From JANQHS01 sp965267505 (lineage in GTDB: Bacteria; Bacteroidota; Bacteroidia; Cytophagales; CCMP332): a stretch of DNA of 64,000 nt. The translations under genes were made by a program, and so were the position numbers. Location of the stretch: NCBI GenBank assembly GCA_965267505.1, contig OZ254081.1, forward strand, positions 1,178,001-1,242,000, in the 5' to 3' direction. Position 1 is the first letter of the stretch. Each line of letters opens with the position of its first letter. Below, piece after piece: positions 9,062 through 17,022 of this stretch. The notes beneath the pieces are model-generated. The model had not been told where the DNA came from and ran no database searches. It saw nothing but the letters and a program-made list of their open reading frames with translations.

Positions 9062-10061
9062 CAGCTGTTCGCTTTTCTGAATTTCTGCTAAGAAACACCG
9101 CTATAATAAAGCTAATTCCTCCTCCAACAATGTAAAGTACCAATTGAGAGGCATGCATTAGGGTAGCATAAACAAGACCATCCTCACGGGTAAGACCAAA
9201 AAATATCAGGGTGGTGGATATGAAAAGATGATAGGCTCCTATCCCTCCTTGGACAGGAACGATCATTGCTATTCCCGAGACCACCAAAACTGCCAAACCT
9301 ACCTCATATCCTAAATGAGAGGTGGAGGGAATGCTAAAAAAGACCACATAGCTCATGAAGAAATACATGACCCAGATGATAAGGGTGTTAAAAAAGAACA
9401 GAGGTTTGTTCTCTACTTTCCGGATACTCATTACTCCTTTTCCAACATTCCTCATAACGGAGCGGAACTTTACAACGAATCGAACTCCGAATACCTTTCT
9501 CCAATAGAAGAACAATAAGGCAATGATTATTGCCAAACCAAGTAGAATCAACCAGGCAATCACACTCGTCCCACCTTTTGGCCCTTCAGGAACCTGCTCC
9601 AGGGCAGAGAAGTAGATATCTGAGAATAGTCGAAAATTTATGCTTAGTGCTACCAGGATCAGGACAAGGATAGAAAGGACATCAAATGCTCTTTCCGCTA
9701 CCACTGTTCCAATAGATACTTCAAAAGGCACCTTATCAGTTCTTCGGATCAGCCCACAACGTGAAATCTCTCCGGCCCTTGGAAGAATCACATTCATGAA
9801 ATATCCGAACATGAGGGCCAATAACACTCTGAACGTGCTTGGCTTGTAACCTATGGGCAGATAAAGCTGACGCCATCTCGAAGCCCTTGCCGCATGGCTG
9901 ACCATACTTAAGAGATAGCTTAAGAGGATCCAGCTGTAATCGGCATCCTTAATATCATCCAGAATTTTTCCGACATCCTGGTTTCTGAATAAGAGCCATA
10001 CAAGGATAACGGAGAGGACCAGGGGAAGTCCAATTTTTAAGATCTTCTTGATTTCGATCAA
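9048..10061 (-). CDS. Flippase-like integral membrane protein (UPF0104 / LPG synthase TM region family)
   Basis: 337 residues with eight or so hydrophobic helices and the conserved pattern of the lysylphosphatidylglycerol synthase transmembrane family, including RAGEISRCGLIRR near residue 95 and VVAERAFD. No aminoacyl transferase domain follows, so only a lipid-translocating or glycolipid role is possible. It sits 4 bp after panD and overlaps rfaE2, so it is part of the pan operon by position rather than by function. Confidence 0.85.
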   Translation of the reverse strand: MIEIKKILKIGLPLVLSVILVWLLFRNQDVGKILDDIKDADYSWILLSYLLSMVSHAARASRWRQLYLPIGYKPSTFRVLLALMFGYFMNVILPRAGEISRCGLIRRTDKVPFEVSIGTVVAERAFDVLSILVLILVALSINFRLFSDIYFSALEQVPEGPKGGTSVIAWLILLGLAIIIALLFFYWRKVFGVRFVVKFRSVMRNVGKGVMSIRKVENKPLFFFNTLIIWVMYFFMSYVVFFSIPSTSHLGYEVGLAVLVVSGIAMIVPVQGGIGAYHLFISTTLIFFGLTREDGLVYATLMHASQLVLYIVGGGISFIIAVFLSRNSEKRTADDQG

Positions 10062-10065
10062 AGGC

Positions 10066-10413
10066 CTATTTTACTTTATTATCCTGGTCGGGAAATACCA
10101 GAACGGGTTTGTGATCCTTGGCCTCGGAATCTTCGATCGAACAGTAGGCGATAACAATCACTACGTCACCAACCTGAACCTTTCGAGCAGCAGGCCCATT
10201 GAGAGAAACATCTCCGCTCCCTCTTTCTCCTTTGATAACGTAAGTCTCGAGGCGCTCACCATTGTTAATATTGACCACCTGAACCTTTTCGTTCTCGTGG
10301 ATATTGGCAGCGTCCATTAGGTCTGGATCCAATGTGATGCTTCCAACATAATGAAGCTCAGCACCGGTAACTCTTACCCTGTGAATTTTTGACTTTAATA
10401 TTTCGATCCTCAT
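10066..10413 (-). CDS. panD: Aspartate 1-decarboxylase
   Basis: 115 residues from the start MRIEIL. This start is preferred over one 24 bp upstream because a -7 element lies at 10435-10442 and the family begins here. The self-cleavage site Gly-Ser is present in YVGSITLD, which produces the pyruvoyl cofactor. The enzyme makes beta-alanine for pantothenate. panC lies just upstream on the same strand, so both genes for pantothenate assembly are together. Confidence 0.95.
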   Translation of the reverse strand: MRIEILKSKIHRVRVTGAELHYVGSITLDPDLMDAANIHENEKVQVVNINNGERLETYVIKGERGSGDVSLNGPAARKVQVGDVVIVIAYCSIEDSEAKDHKPVLVFPDQDNKVK

Positions 10414-10434
10414 ACCCATAAGGCTGGAAAGCCG

Positions 10435-10442
10435 CAAAATTA
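10435..10442 (-). promoter_or_regulatory. Bacteroidota -7 promoter element before panD
   Basis: Read on the minus strand this is TAATTTTG, matching TAnnTTTG. It lies 22 bp before the panD start codon and so predicts a leader of about 15 nt. No good -33 element is obvious. It lies between panC and panD, so panD and the genes after it can be transcribed separately from panC. Confidence 0.55.
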
Positions 10443-10473
10443 AGAAACCTTTTGTCCTAAAAACCTATATGAC

Positions 10474-11349
10474 TCAGGATAGTTCAGATAGAACCTTTAG
10501 GTCTGAATCCAAGATGAGATTATCGATCAATCGAACATTTCCCAAAAAAGCTGCGGCGCACAAGGCATAGGTCTTATCAGCGTCAATATTTTCGACCTTT
10601 TCTAAATCCGGGAGTGATCCTAACTCAAGATATTCCACCCTAAAATCGCTATCTTCCTCAAGCCTTCTGGAAACTTCATTTATTGTCTTTTCAATTGGGT
10701 TTCCCTCTTTTAAAAGCCGGACAACCGAATGAAGGCTTCTGTTCAATTGACTTGCTTGACTAAGCTCAGTTTCGTTCAATAAGGCGTTTCGGCTTGAAAG
10801 CGCAAGACCATTTGAGTCTCTTTGGGTAGGCAAACCCTTAATCTGGATCGGGAAACTCAGATCAAAAGCCATTCTTTTTATGATGAGGAATTGTTGCAGA
10901 TCCTTCAAACCAAAATAGGCCCGATCTGGTCTAATAAGATTAAATAGCCTTGAAACCACGGTTGCTACCCCGTTGAAGTGACCAGGGCGGTGTTTTCCCT
11001 CCATTACTCTTTCCAAGTCCCCAAAATCAAATTTTAGTTTTGGCTTTTCCTTGTAAAAATCCTCTGCCTTTGGTGCAAAAACCGTAATTGGGTCTAATCC
11101 ACTTAATTTTTCAATGTCGGATTGAAATTCATCAGGATAATTGTCAAAATCCTTCGAATCATTGAATTGAAGCGGATTTATGAAAATACTTACAACTACC
11201 TCATCGTTTTCACTAATGGCCTTTTCTACCAAACTCAAGTGACCCTGGTGCAATGCTCCCATGGTAGGCACAAAACCTATGGATAGTCCTTTCCCAGCGG
11301 TCAAAATCGAGTCCCTGAGAATCTCATCCATGTTTTTTATGACTTTCAA
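10474..11349 (-). CDS. panC: Pantothenate synthetase
   Basis: About 291 residues with the ATP-binding signature FVPTMGALHQGHLSL, the second motif RPDRAYFGLKDLQQ and the substrate loop SSRNALL. It joins pantoate and beta-alanine using ATP. The start is uncertain: homologous positions suggest the TTG at 11349 (MKVIKNMDE); a TTG at 11382 and an ATG at 11331 are alternatives. It is divergent from the GT5-like gene at 11451. Confidence 0.93.
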   Translation of the reverse strand: MKVIKNMDEILRDSILTAGKGLSIGFVPTMGALHQGHLSLVEKAISENDEVVVSIFINPLQFNDSKDFDNYPDEFQSDIEKLSGLDPITVFAPKAEDFYKEKPKLKFDFGDLERVMEGKHRPGHFNGVATVVSRLFNLIRPDRAYFGLKDLQQFLIIKRMAFDLSFPIQIKGLPTQRDSNGLALSSRNALLNETELSQASQLNRSLHSVVRLLKEGNPIEKTINEVSRRLEEDSDFRVEYLELGSLPDLEKVENIDADKTYALCAAAFLGNVRLIDNLILDSDLKVLSELS

Positions 11350-11450
11350 ACTATTGAATACAAAAGGTGGATTATGGCTCAAATATTGAGAAAATGGAAA
11401 AATATCCGTACTTTTGTACGCCTTTTTTCGAAAACAAATTCCTAAATCAT

Positions 11451-12269
11451 ATGTCCAATCAAAAGTTAAGGATACTTTACGCTTCTTCTGAGATCAATCC
11501 TTTTCTCCAGACCTCTAAGGTTGCAGATTTCGTAAGAAAGCTTCCTCAGGGTATACAGGAGCGTGGAATGGAAATCAGGATCTTGGTTCCCAGATTTGGT
11601 TTGATCAATGAGAGGAAAAACAGATTGCATGAGGTGGTTCGCTTGTCAGGCATCAACATTCCTATCGGAAATGAAGAAAAACCATTGGTGATCAAGGTTG
11701 CCTCGATTCCAAATGCCAAAATGCAGGTTTACTTCATTGACAATGAGGATTACTTCCATAGGAAGTCTGTCCTTTATGATAACAACAACAAATTTTACCA
11801 GGACAATGGCGATAGAGCTATCTTCTTTTGTAAGGGAGTTCTAGAGACCGTTAAGAAATTGGGTTGGCCACCAGATATCGTGCATTGTCACGACTGGATG
11901 ACGGCCTTGATCCCACTTTATTTGAAGACCACCTATAAAAATGATCCGGTTTTCAAAAATACCAAGACCATCTTTTCCGTTTATGATAACTTCTTCGAAC
12001 ATAAATTCGAGAACGATCTTTTGGAAAAGGCTAAGATGATGGACATAGATGAGGATCTTTTGACTCCCTTGAAATCCGTAGATTTCAATGGATTCATCAA
12101 TATGGCTGCTAATTATGCAGACAAAGTGATCCAACTTGAGGACATCGATGAGAAAAGCCTTAAGAATATTTTGGCAGATCTCGACAAGGATGAGAAACTT
12201 CAGACCATTGAATCCGAAGATGATCTGATAGACTCTCATCTGGAATTGTACAATGAGCTTGCAGGTTAA
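11451..12269 (+). CDS. Short GT5 / starch-synthase-like N-terminal domain protein
   Basis: 272 residues that follow the N-terminal half of glycogen synthase (ILYASSEINPF; DIVHCHDWMTALIP), and then stop; the C-terminal Rossmann half is absent. The ADP-glucose-binding KxGGL motif that normally follows this opening is replaced by SKVADF. Activity as glycogen synthase is therefore unlikely. Start MSNQKL at 11451 is chosen because the family begins here. Proteins of this size beside panC, a DUF4270 lipoprotein and glmS are, to my knowledge, common in Bacteroidota and often annotated as glycogen/starch synthase. Confidence 0.8.
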   Translation: MSNQKLRILYASSEINPFLQTSKVADFVRKLPQGIQERGMEIRILVPRFGLINERKNRLHEVVRLSGINIPIGNEEKPLVIKVASIPNAKMQVYFIDNEDYFHRKSVLYDNNNKFYQDNGDRAIFFCKGVLETVKKLGWPPDIVHCHDWMTALIPLYLKTTYKNDPVFKNTKTIFSVYDNFFEHKFENDLLEKAKMMDIDEDLLTPLKSVDFNGFINMAANYADKVIQLEDIDEKSLKNILADLDKDEKLQTIESEDDLIDSHLELYNELAG

Positions 12270-13587
12270 AGTTTCATTTATATCCATTCAAAAATTGAGG
12301 CTGGCAGGAGTATTCCTGTCAGCCCTTGTTTTTTATGCCTGTCAAAGAGAGGAAAGTAACATCAGCTCCAATACTCTTACCAGAGACGACGAGTTAAGGG
12401 TAGTCTTTTCCGATAGCTTTCTAATAAAAAGTTCGACTTTTTATCGGGACTCCATCAATACCACAAATCCTTCCAATTACCTTGTTGGAGAATTTTCAAA
12501 TGAGGCTTTTGGTAAGGTAAAATGCAGCTCTTTTTTCCAAGCTATTTTAAGAGACGATCCCTTTATACCAGGGGATGTGATCTATGATTCCATGGTTCTA
12601 TTTCTTGACCCCTTCTATTTCTATGGGTCACCTGAGGGAACCATTCGTTTGAATATCAGTCGGCTTAAAGAAGGGTTTTCACGGGATACAGGTTATTATG
12701 TCTTTGATGAATTGGAATACAATAAAGAACCCTTAGCCACGGTGGACTTTGCTTTTTCAGATATTCAGACAAGGGGTTTAAGAGTAAGATTGGATTCCTT
12801 GGGAGCTGAATTCCTAAGGAATTCGAAAAGGTCTGATTTCGCAGCAGAATATCTAGAGACTACGGAGAAATTTGTTGAATACTTTAAGGGTTTTGCACTT
12901 ACCACCGAGGTGAGCGAAAACACAGTTGTCGGCTTTGCACCAGAGGATGCATTCAATCAGAGTCTTACTGGCTTATACTTTTACTACCGGGTAATATTTG
13001 CAAGTAATCCTCCAGACACTATCTCTGAATCCTATAAATTCCCCATCAACATAAATAGTATAGGCTTTAATCGGATAGAAAGCGAAAGAGCAGCCTCAAT
13101 AGCTCAGCTCAAAGATGAAGGGATTTTGATTCCAAGTGAGGATGCCTTCAATGCCTCCTATGTCCATGCAGGAACAGGTCTGCTTACCCAATTGGATATA
13201 AGAGGAGCAGATGATTTTGCGACCTTATTTGATAACGTGGTAATAAATAGGGCCGAATTGGTGATCCCTAGTACCAATGCTGATATCGAATTCTACAATC
13301 CACCGGCCACGGTGTTTATGTTCATGTCCGATTCAACCCAAAATATCATTCCATATGGAACCGAATTTCCCGGCTCCATAGGAACCGGTATCAGGGTTGG
13401 CAATGATTTCTACGTCGACATTACCGAATACTTTCAAGATCTGGTCGTAGGAGGGGTGGAAAGAAGCAGTTACCTTTTAATACCTTCCCAGAATGGATCA
13501 ACAGTGAATCAATTGATTATGAACGATCAATCTGACCCTGAGGAGCCAATAAAACTCCTCGTATATTACATACCGTTAGATAGCTAG
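12253..13587 (+). CDS. DUF4270 family lipoprotein
   Basis: 444 residues with a signal peptide and lipobox (YAC at residue 29-30), then a beta-rich extracellular domain with repeated phrases such as YDSMVLFLDP and RAELVIPS that mark DUF4270 proteins of Bacteroidota. The start overlaps the end of the preceding GT5-like gene by 17 bp. glmS follows after 6 bp. Function unknown. Its signal-peptide codons contain a strong terminator-like hairpin, reported separately. Confidence 0.8.
   Translation: MSLQVKVSFISIQKLRLAGVFLSALVFYACQREESNISSNTLTRDDELRVVFSDSFLIKSSTFYRDSINTTNPSNYLVGEFSNEAFGKVKCSSFFQAILRDDPFIPGDVIYDSMVLFLDPFYFYGSPEGTIRLNISRLKEGFSRDTGYYVFDELEYNKEPLATVDFAFSDIQTRGLRVRLDSLGAEFLRNSKRSDFAAEYLETTEKFVEYFKGFALTTEVSENTVVGFAPEDAFNQSLTGLYFYYRVIFASNPPDTISESYKFPININSIGFNRIESERAASIAQLKDEGILIPSEDAFNASYVHAGTGLLTQLDIRGADDFATLFDNVVINRAELVIPSTNADIEFYNPPATVFMFMSDSTQNIIPYGTEFPGSIGTGIRVGNDFYVDITEYFQDLVVGGVERSSYLLIPSQNGSTVNQLIMNDQSDPEEPIKLLVYYIPLDS
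12299..12336 (+). terminator. Terminator-like hairpin inside the DUF4270 signal-peptide codons
   Basis: An 11-bp stem GGCTGGCAGGA / TCCTGTCAGCC with one G-U pair and a GTAT loop (12299-12324) is followed by TTGTTTTTT. It begins 30 bp after the stop of the GT5-like gene and falls in the start region of the next gene. It could reduce read-through into DUF4270-glmS. It is also coding sequence, so the hairpin may be partly a by-product of the hydrophobic signal. Confidence 0.55.
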
Positions 13588-13593
13588 AAAAAT

Positions 13594-15429
13594 ATGTGTG
13601 GAATAGTTGCTTACATAGGAGAGAAAGAAGCCTACCCTATCATCCTTAAGGGTTTAAAAAGACTTGAATATAGAGGGTATGACAGTGCGGGGATAGCCAT
13701 CCTGAATGGAGACCTGGATGTTTACAAGAAAAAAGGCAAGGTAAAAGATCTGGAAGAATACCTGGATGGCAAGGACATCCACGGAAGTTTGGGAATGGGA
13801 CATACCCGTTGGGCCACACATGGAGAGCCAAACGATGTCAATGCCCATCCTCATTTCTCCTCCACAAATAAGCATGCGATCATCCATAATGGCATCATCG
13901 AAAATTATTCCTCATTAAAAACCGAATTAGAATCAAAGGGCTACACTTTCAAAAGTGAGACGGATTCCGAGGTCTTTATTACTTTCATTGAGTACGTTCA
14001 GGCCATAAACAAATGCCCACTCGAAGAAGCTGTAAGATTAGCAATCAATGAGGTTGTCGGTGCCTATGCGATTGTTGTGATCTCAAAGGAATTCCCAAAT
14101 CAACTCATTGCGGCCAGAAAAGGAAGTCCCTTGGTTATTGGAGTAGGAGAAAATGAATTCTTCCTTGCTTCTGATGCCACTCCAATTGTTGAGTATACCA
14201 ATAAGGTAGTTTACCTAGACGATTTTGAAATAGCTTCTATAAAGGATGGGAAGCTAAAAGTGAAGAATGCCGAGGACGTGACCAAAACCCCTAAGATCCA
14301 GGAGATCGAAATGGCCCTTGAATCAATTGAAAAAGGTGGTTTTGACCATTTTATGATCAAGGAAATCTTTGAACAGCCCAAATCCATCAAGGATAGCCTC
14401 AGGGGGCGATTGCACTTGGATCAGGGAAAGGTAGCCTTAGGAGGAATCAGGGAATACCTTAACAAGTTCATCAATGCCGATAGGATCATAATCATCGGAT
14501 GTGGAACCTCCTGGCATGCGGGCTTAGTTGCAGAATATTTATTCGAAGAATTCGCCAGAATCCCCGTTGAGGTTGAGTATGCCTCTGAGTTCAGGTATCG
14601 AAACCCGGTCATTAAGGAAGGAGATGTAGTGATAGCCATTTCCCAGTCGGGAGAAACCGCTGATACCCTTGCAGCCATGCAGTTGGCCAAACAAAAGGGT
14701 GCAATCATTTTTGGGGTTTGTAATGTTGTAGGATCTTCCATTGCAAGATTAAGCCACGAAGGAGCTTATACCCATGCTGGGCCTGAGATCGGGGTTGCCA
14801 GTACCAAGGCTTTCACTACTCAGATAACCGTACTTACCCTAATGGCTATGATGATGGCCCAGGCAAAGGGGACCATCAAACAAAGAACATTCCAGGAAGT
14901 TCTAACTGACCTTGAGTCTATCCCAAATAAAATTTCCCAGGTGCTTGAGGGAGATGGGTATATCCAGGATTTGGCAAAAAAATTCGTTGATGCGAAGAAT
15001 TTCCTTTACCTGGGAAGGGGTTATAATTTCCCGGTAGCATTGGAAGGTGCGCTGAAATTGAAGGAGATCTCTTATATCCATGCTGAGGGTTATCCGGCAG
15101 CAGAGATGAAGCACGGGCCGATCGCTCTGATCGATGAGGATATGCCTGTGGTATTCATTGCCACCAGAGACTCATCTTATGAAAAGGTCCTTAGCAATAT
15201 CCAGGAAGTAAAAGCCCGGAAGGGAGAGGTCATTGCCATTGTGACCGAAGGTGATGAAGAGATCAAAAAGATCGCAGACCATACCATTGAAGTTCCACAT
15301 GTCCATGAGGCTTTGATGCCGATGGTATCGGTTGTGCCTTTACAATTGCTTAGCTATCATATTGCCGTCTTAAGGGGTACCAATGTCGACCAGCCCAGGA
15401 ACCTTGCAAAGTCCGTTACGGTAGAATAA
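13594..15429 (+). CDS. glmS: Glutamine--fructose-6-phosphate aminotransferase
   Basis: 611 residues, the normal length. Begins MCGIVAYIG with the catalytic Cys2 of the glutamine amidotransferase domain. Two SIS domains follow (GCGTSWHAGL, SQSGETADTLAA) and the protein ends in the conserved AKSVTVE. It makes glucosamine-6-phosphate for peptidoglycan and lipopolysaccharide. No glmS ribozyme is possible upstream, since only 6 bp separate it from DUF4270. Confidence 0.98.
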   Translation: MCGIVAYIGEKEAYPIILKGLKRLEYRGYDSAGIAILNGDLDVYKKKGKVKDLEEYLDGKDIHGSLGMGHTRWATHGEPNDVNAHPHFSSTNKHAIIHNGIIENYSSLKTELESKGYTFKSETDSEVFITFIEYVQAINKCPLEEAVRLAINEVVGAYAIVVISKEFPNQLIAARKGSPLVIGVGENEFFLASDATPIVEYTNKVVYLDDFEIASIKDGKLKVKNAEDVTKTPKIQEIEMALESIEKGGFDHFMIKEIFEQPKSIKDSLRGRLHLDQGKVALGGIREYLNKFINADRIIIIGCGTSWHAGLVAEYLFEEFARIPVEVEYASEFRYRNPVIKEGDVVIAISQSGETADTLAAMQLAKQKGAIIFGVCNVVGSSIARLSHEGAYTHAGPEIGVASTKAFTTQITVLTLMAMMMAQAKGTIKQRTFQEVLTDLESIPNKISQVLEGDGYIQDLAKKFVDAKNFLYLGRGYNFPVALEGALKLKEISYIHAEGYPAAEMKHGPIALIDEDMPVVFIATRDSSYEKVLSNIQEVKARKGEVIAIVTEGDEEIKKIADHTIEVPHVHEALMPMVSVVPLQLLSYHIAVLRGTNVDQPRNLAKSVTVE

Positions 15430-15437
15430 CAAATTTC

Positions 15438-15890
15438 ATGAGACTCCTTTTTATCCTGGCTATTTCGTTGTCTGCTCTTGGGGTTAATGCTCAAAGTGTT
15501 TCTGACCAGGACAAGAAAATTATTGAATCCATGATAAATGATTGGAATACTGCCTGGAGCACTAAGGATGCGGCACTAGCTTCAAAATGGTATTCGGGAG
15601 ACGCTGAGTTCACCAATGCCTTCGGGTTCTCCAGAAAAGGTAAAGAGGCTATTGAAGAATACCTAAAAGAAGTCTTTAGCTATGATTTTGTAATGGCTGG
15701 AAATTCTGAACAAACTTCCTTAAAATTTTTCCCGGCAAGCCCCGGCGTGATCATGGTGATTTCTACAATTGAAAGAAAAGGTCAGAAAACAGCTAAAGGA
15801 GAGGATCTGGGAACCAGAATGACCACCCATCATAGGTTGTTTAGAAAAGCGAATCAATGGGAGATCATTACCCATTTGATCCGATGCTAG
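15438..15890 (+). CDS. Exported SnoaL/DUF4440-like protein
   Basis: 150 residues with a signal peptide ending near VNAQS and one NTF2-like domain (WNTAWSTKDAALASKWYSGDAEF). Proteins of this fold include ketosteroid-isomerase-like binding proteins. No catalytic residues can be assigned. It starts 8 bp after glmS and is probably in the same transcript. Confidence 0.78.
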   Translation: MRLLFILAISLSALGVNAQSVSDQDKKIIESMINDWNTAWSTKDAALASKWYSGDAEFTNAFGFSRKGKEAIEEYLKEVFSYDFVMAGNSEQTSLKFFPASPGVIMVISTIERKGQKTAKGEDLGTRMTTHHRLFRKANQWEIITHLIRC

Positions 15891-15911
15891 GTCAACTGAA
15901 AAGCCTAAGCA

Positions 15912-16577
15912 CTAAAGTTCCAATGATCCTTTAAGAGCTTCTTCCCGTAAAAGCCGAGCCGCCTTATAGCGTTCATCTTTAAACTCTGAATGAAGATGAT
16001 CAAGAATGGATAGGATCACTCCCACTCCTGCTTTTTCAGAAAACTCAAATGGTCCAAAGGGATAATTGGTCCCAAGCTTCATGGCTATATCAATATCTTC
16101 TTTTGCCGAGGTCCCCTCCATAACCGTATAATAGGCTTCATTTACGATCATGGCCAGAACTCGGGGTGATACCAGGCCTGCCCTATCCAATACCATTGTT
16201 GGCTCCAGGCCTGAGGAGGAAAGAGACTTTTCAATTGGTTTTTTATGCTTCTCAACAGAAACGCCTATCTCCCAATTTTGAGCATTTAAAAATCCAGCAA
16301 TACCATTGAAACTGAAAAAAGGAATACCAACCGACTGGTTCCTATTCAACTGATCCAGGGCAGATCCATAAATGGAATTCAAGCCTAGGGCTCCAAGCTT
16401 TTTTTCTGACGCAAATATTTCAAAGGGAACCTGGTCAAGGTTTTCGAATATAAGGCTCAGGTCAAAGGCGTCTGAAAGCTTTCCGAGGTCTTCGATCTCA
16501 TGCAAATCAGCTTTCAAAAACTCATTTTGCTGAAGTTCTTTCAATAAATCTCCTGCTCCGTATATCCCGATTTTCAT
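15912..16577 (-). CDS. 3-hydroxyacyl-CoA dehydrogenase-like protein, shortened
   Basis: 221 residues. The C-terminal 100 residues match the helical domain of 3-hydroxyacyl-CoA dehydrogenases (RVLAMIVNEAYYTVMEG, LGTNYPFGPFEF). The N-terminal part is short and keeps only a faint nucleotide-binding start (GIYGAGDL). The family norm is about 280 residues, and the catalytic histidine region is not clear. Enzyme activity is doubtful. It is divergent from ridA. Confidence 0.7.
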   Translation of the reverse strand: MKIGIYGAGDLLKELQQNEFLKADLHEIEDLGKLSDAFDLSLIFENLDQVPFEIFASEKKLGALGLNSIYGSALDQLNRNQSVGIPFFSFNGIAGFLNAQNWEIGVSVEKHKKPIEKSLSSSGLEPTMVLDRAGLVSPRVLAMIVNEAYYTVMEGTSAKEDIDIAMKLGTNYPFGPFEFSEKAGVGVILSILDHLHSEFKDERYKAARLLREEALKGSLEL

Positions 16578-16583
16578 TATGCC

Positions 16584-16591
16584 TAAGTTTG
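16584..16591 (+). promoter_or_regulatory. -7 promoter element before ridA
   Basis: TAAGTTTG matches the Bacteroidota consensus TAnnTTTG and ends 12 bp before the ridA ATG at 16604. It predicts a leader of only about 5 nt and supports the ATG rather than the TTG at 16589, which would lie inside the element. Confidence 0.6.
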
Positions 16592-16603
16592 CACCAAAAA
16601 GAT

Positions 16604-16984
16604 ATGGGCAAATCTATTGTTTTCACTCAAAATGCACCGGATCCTATCGGTCCTTATAGCCAGGCCACCGAGATTAACGGAATGCTATTCGTTTCAGGGC
16701 AGATCGCAATCGATCCAATAAGCGGGGAAATGAAGACCGATGAATTAGAGGCTGAAACCAGACAGGTTCTTACCAATCTCAAGGCCATCCTTGACGAAGC
16801 AGGTTATGATCTAAATGAGGTATTGAAATGCTCCATCTTTCTTTCAAGCATGGATCATTTTGCAGTTGTCAATAAGGTCTATGCCGAATTCTTTGATGCA
16901 GGCCAGCCTGCCAGGGAAACAGTTGCTGTTTCAGGGCTTCCAAAAGGCGTCAATGTAGAAATTTCCTGCATCGCTTCTCACTAA
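16604..16984 (+). CDS. ridA: RidA family reactive intermediate deaminase
   Basis: 126 residues from MGKSIVF. The RidA signature is clear: APDPIGPYSQA at the start, FVSGQIAIDP, and the C-terminal VEISCIAS. RidA proteins hydrolyse reactive imines and enamines formed by PLP enzymes. The arginine that binds the substrate carboxylate is present in PARETVAV. gltX follows on the same strand with its own promoter. Confidence 0.93.
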   Translation: MGKSIVFTQNAPDPIGPYSQATEINGMLFVSGQIAIDPISGEMKTDELEAETRQVLTNLKAILDEAGYDLNEVLKCSIFLSSMDHFAVVNKVYAEFFDAGQPARETVAVSGLPKGVNVEISCIASH

Positions 16985-17010
16985 TGGATGGAAATGGGAA
17001 TTAGCTTTCC

Positions 17011-17018
17011 TAATTTTG
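17011..17018 (+). promoter_or_regulatory. -7 promoter element directly before gltX
   Basis: TAATTTTG matches TAnnTTTG and ends only 4 bp before the gltX ATG at 17023. Transcription would start at or next to the start codon, so the gltX mRNA from this promoter would have almost no leader. Confidence 0.6.
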
Positions 17019-17022
17019 CAAA

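Noticed and set aside
11451..12269. Functional glycogen synthase
   Set aside because: Missing C-terminal half and altered KxGGL motif.
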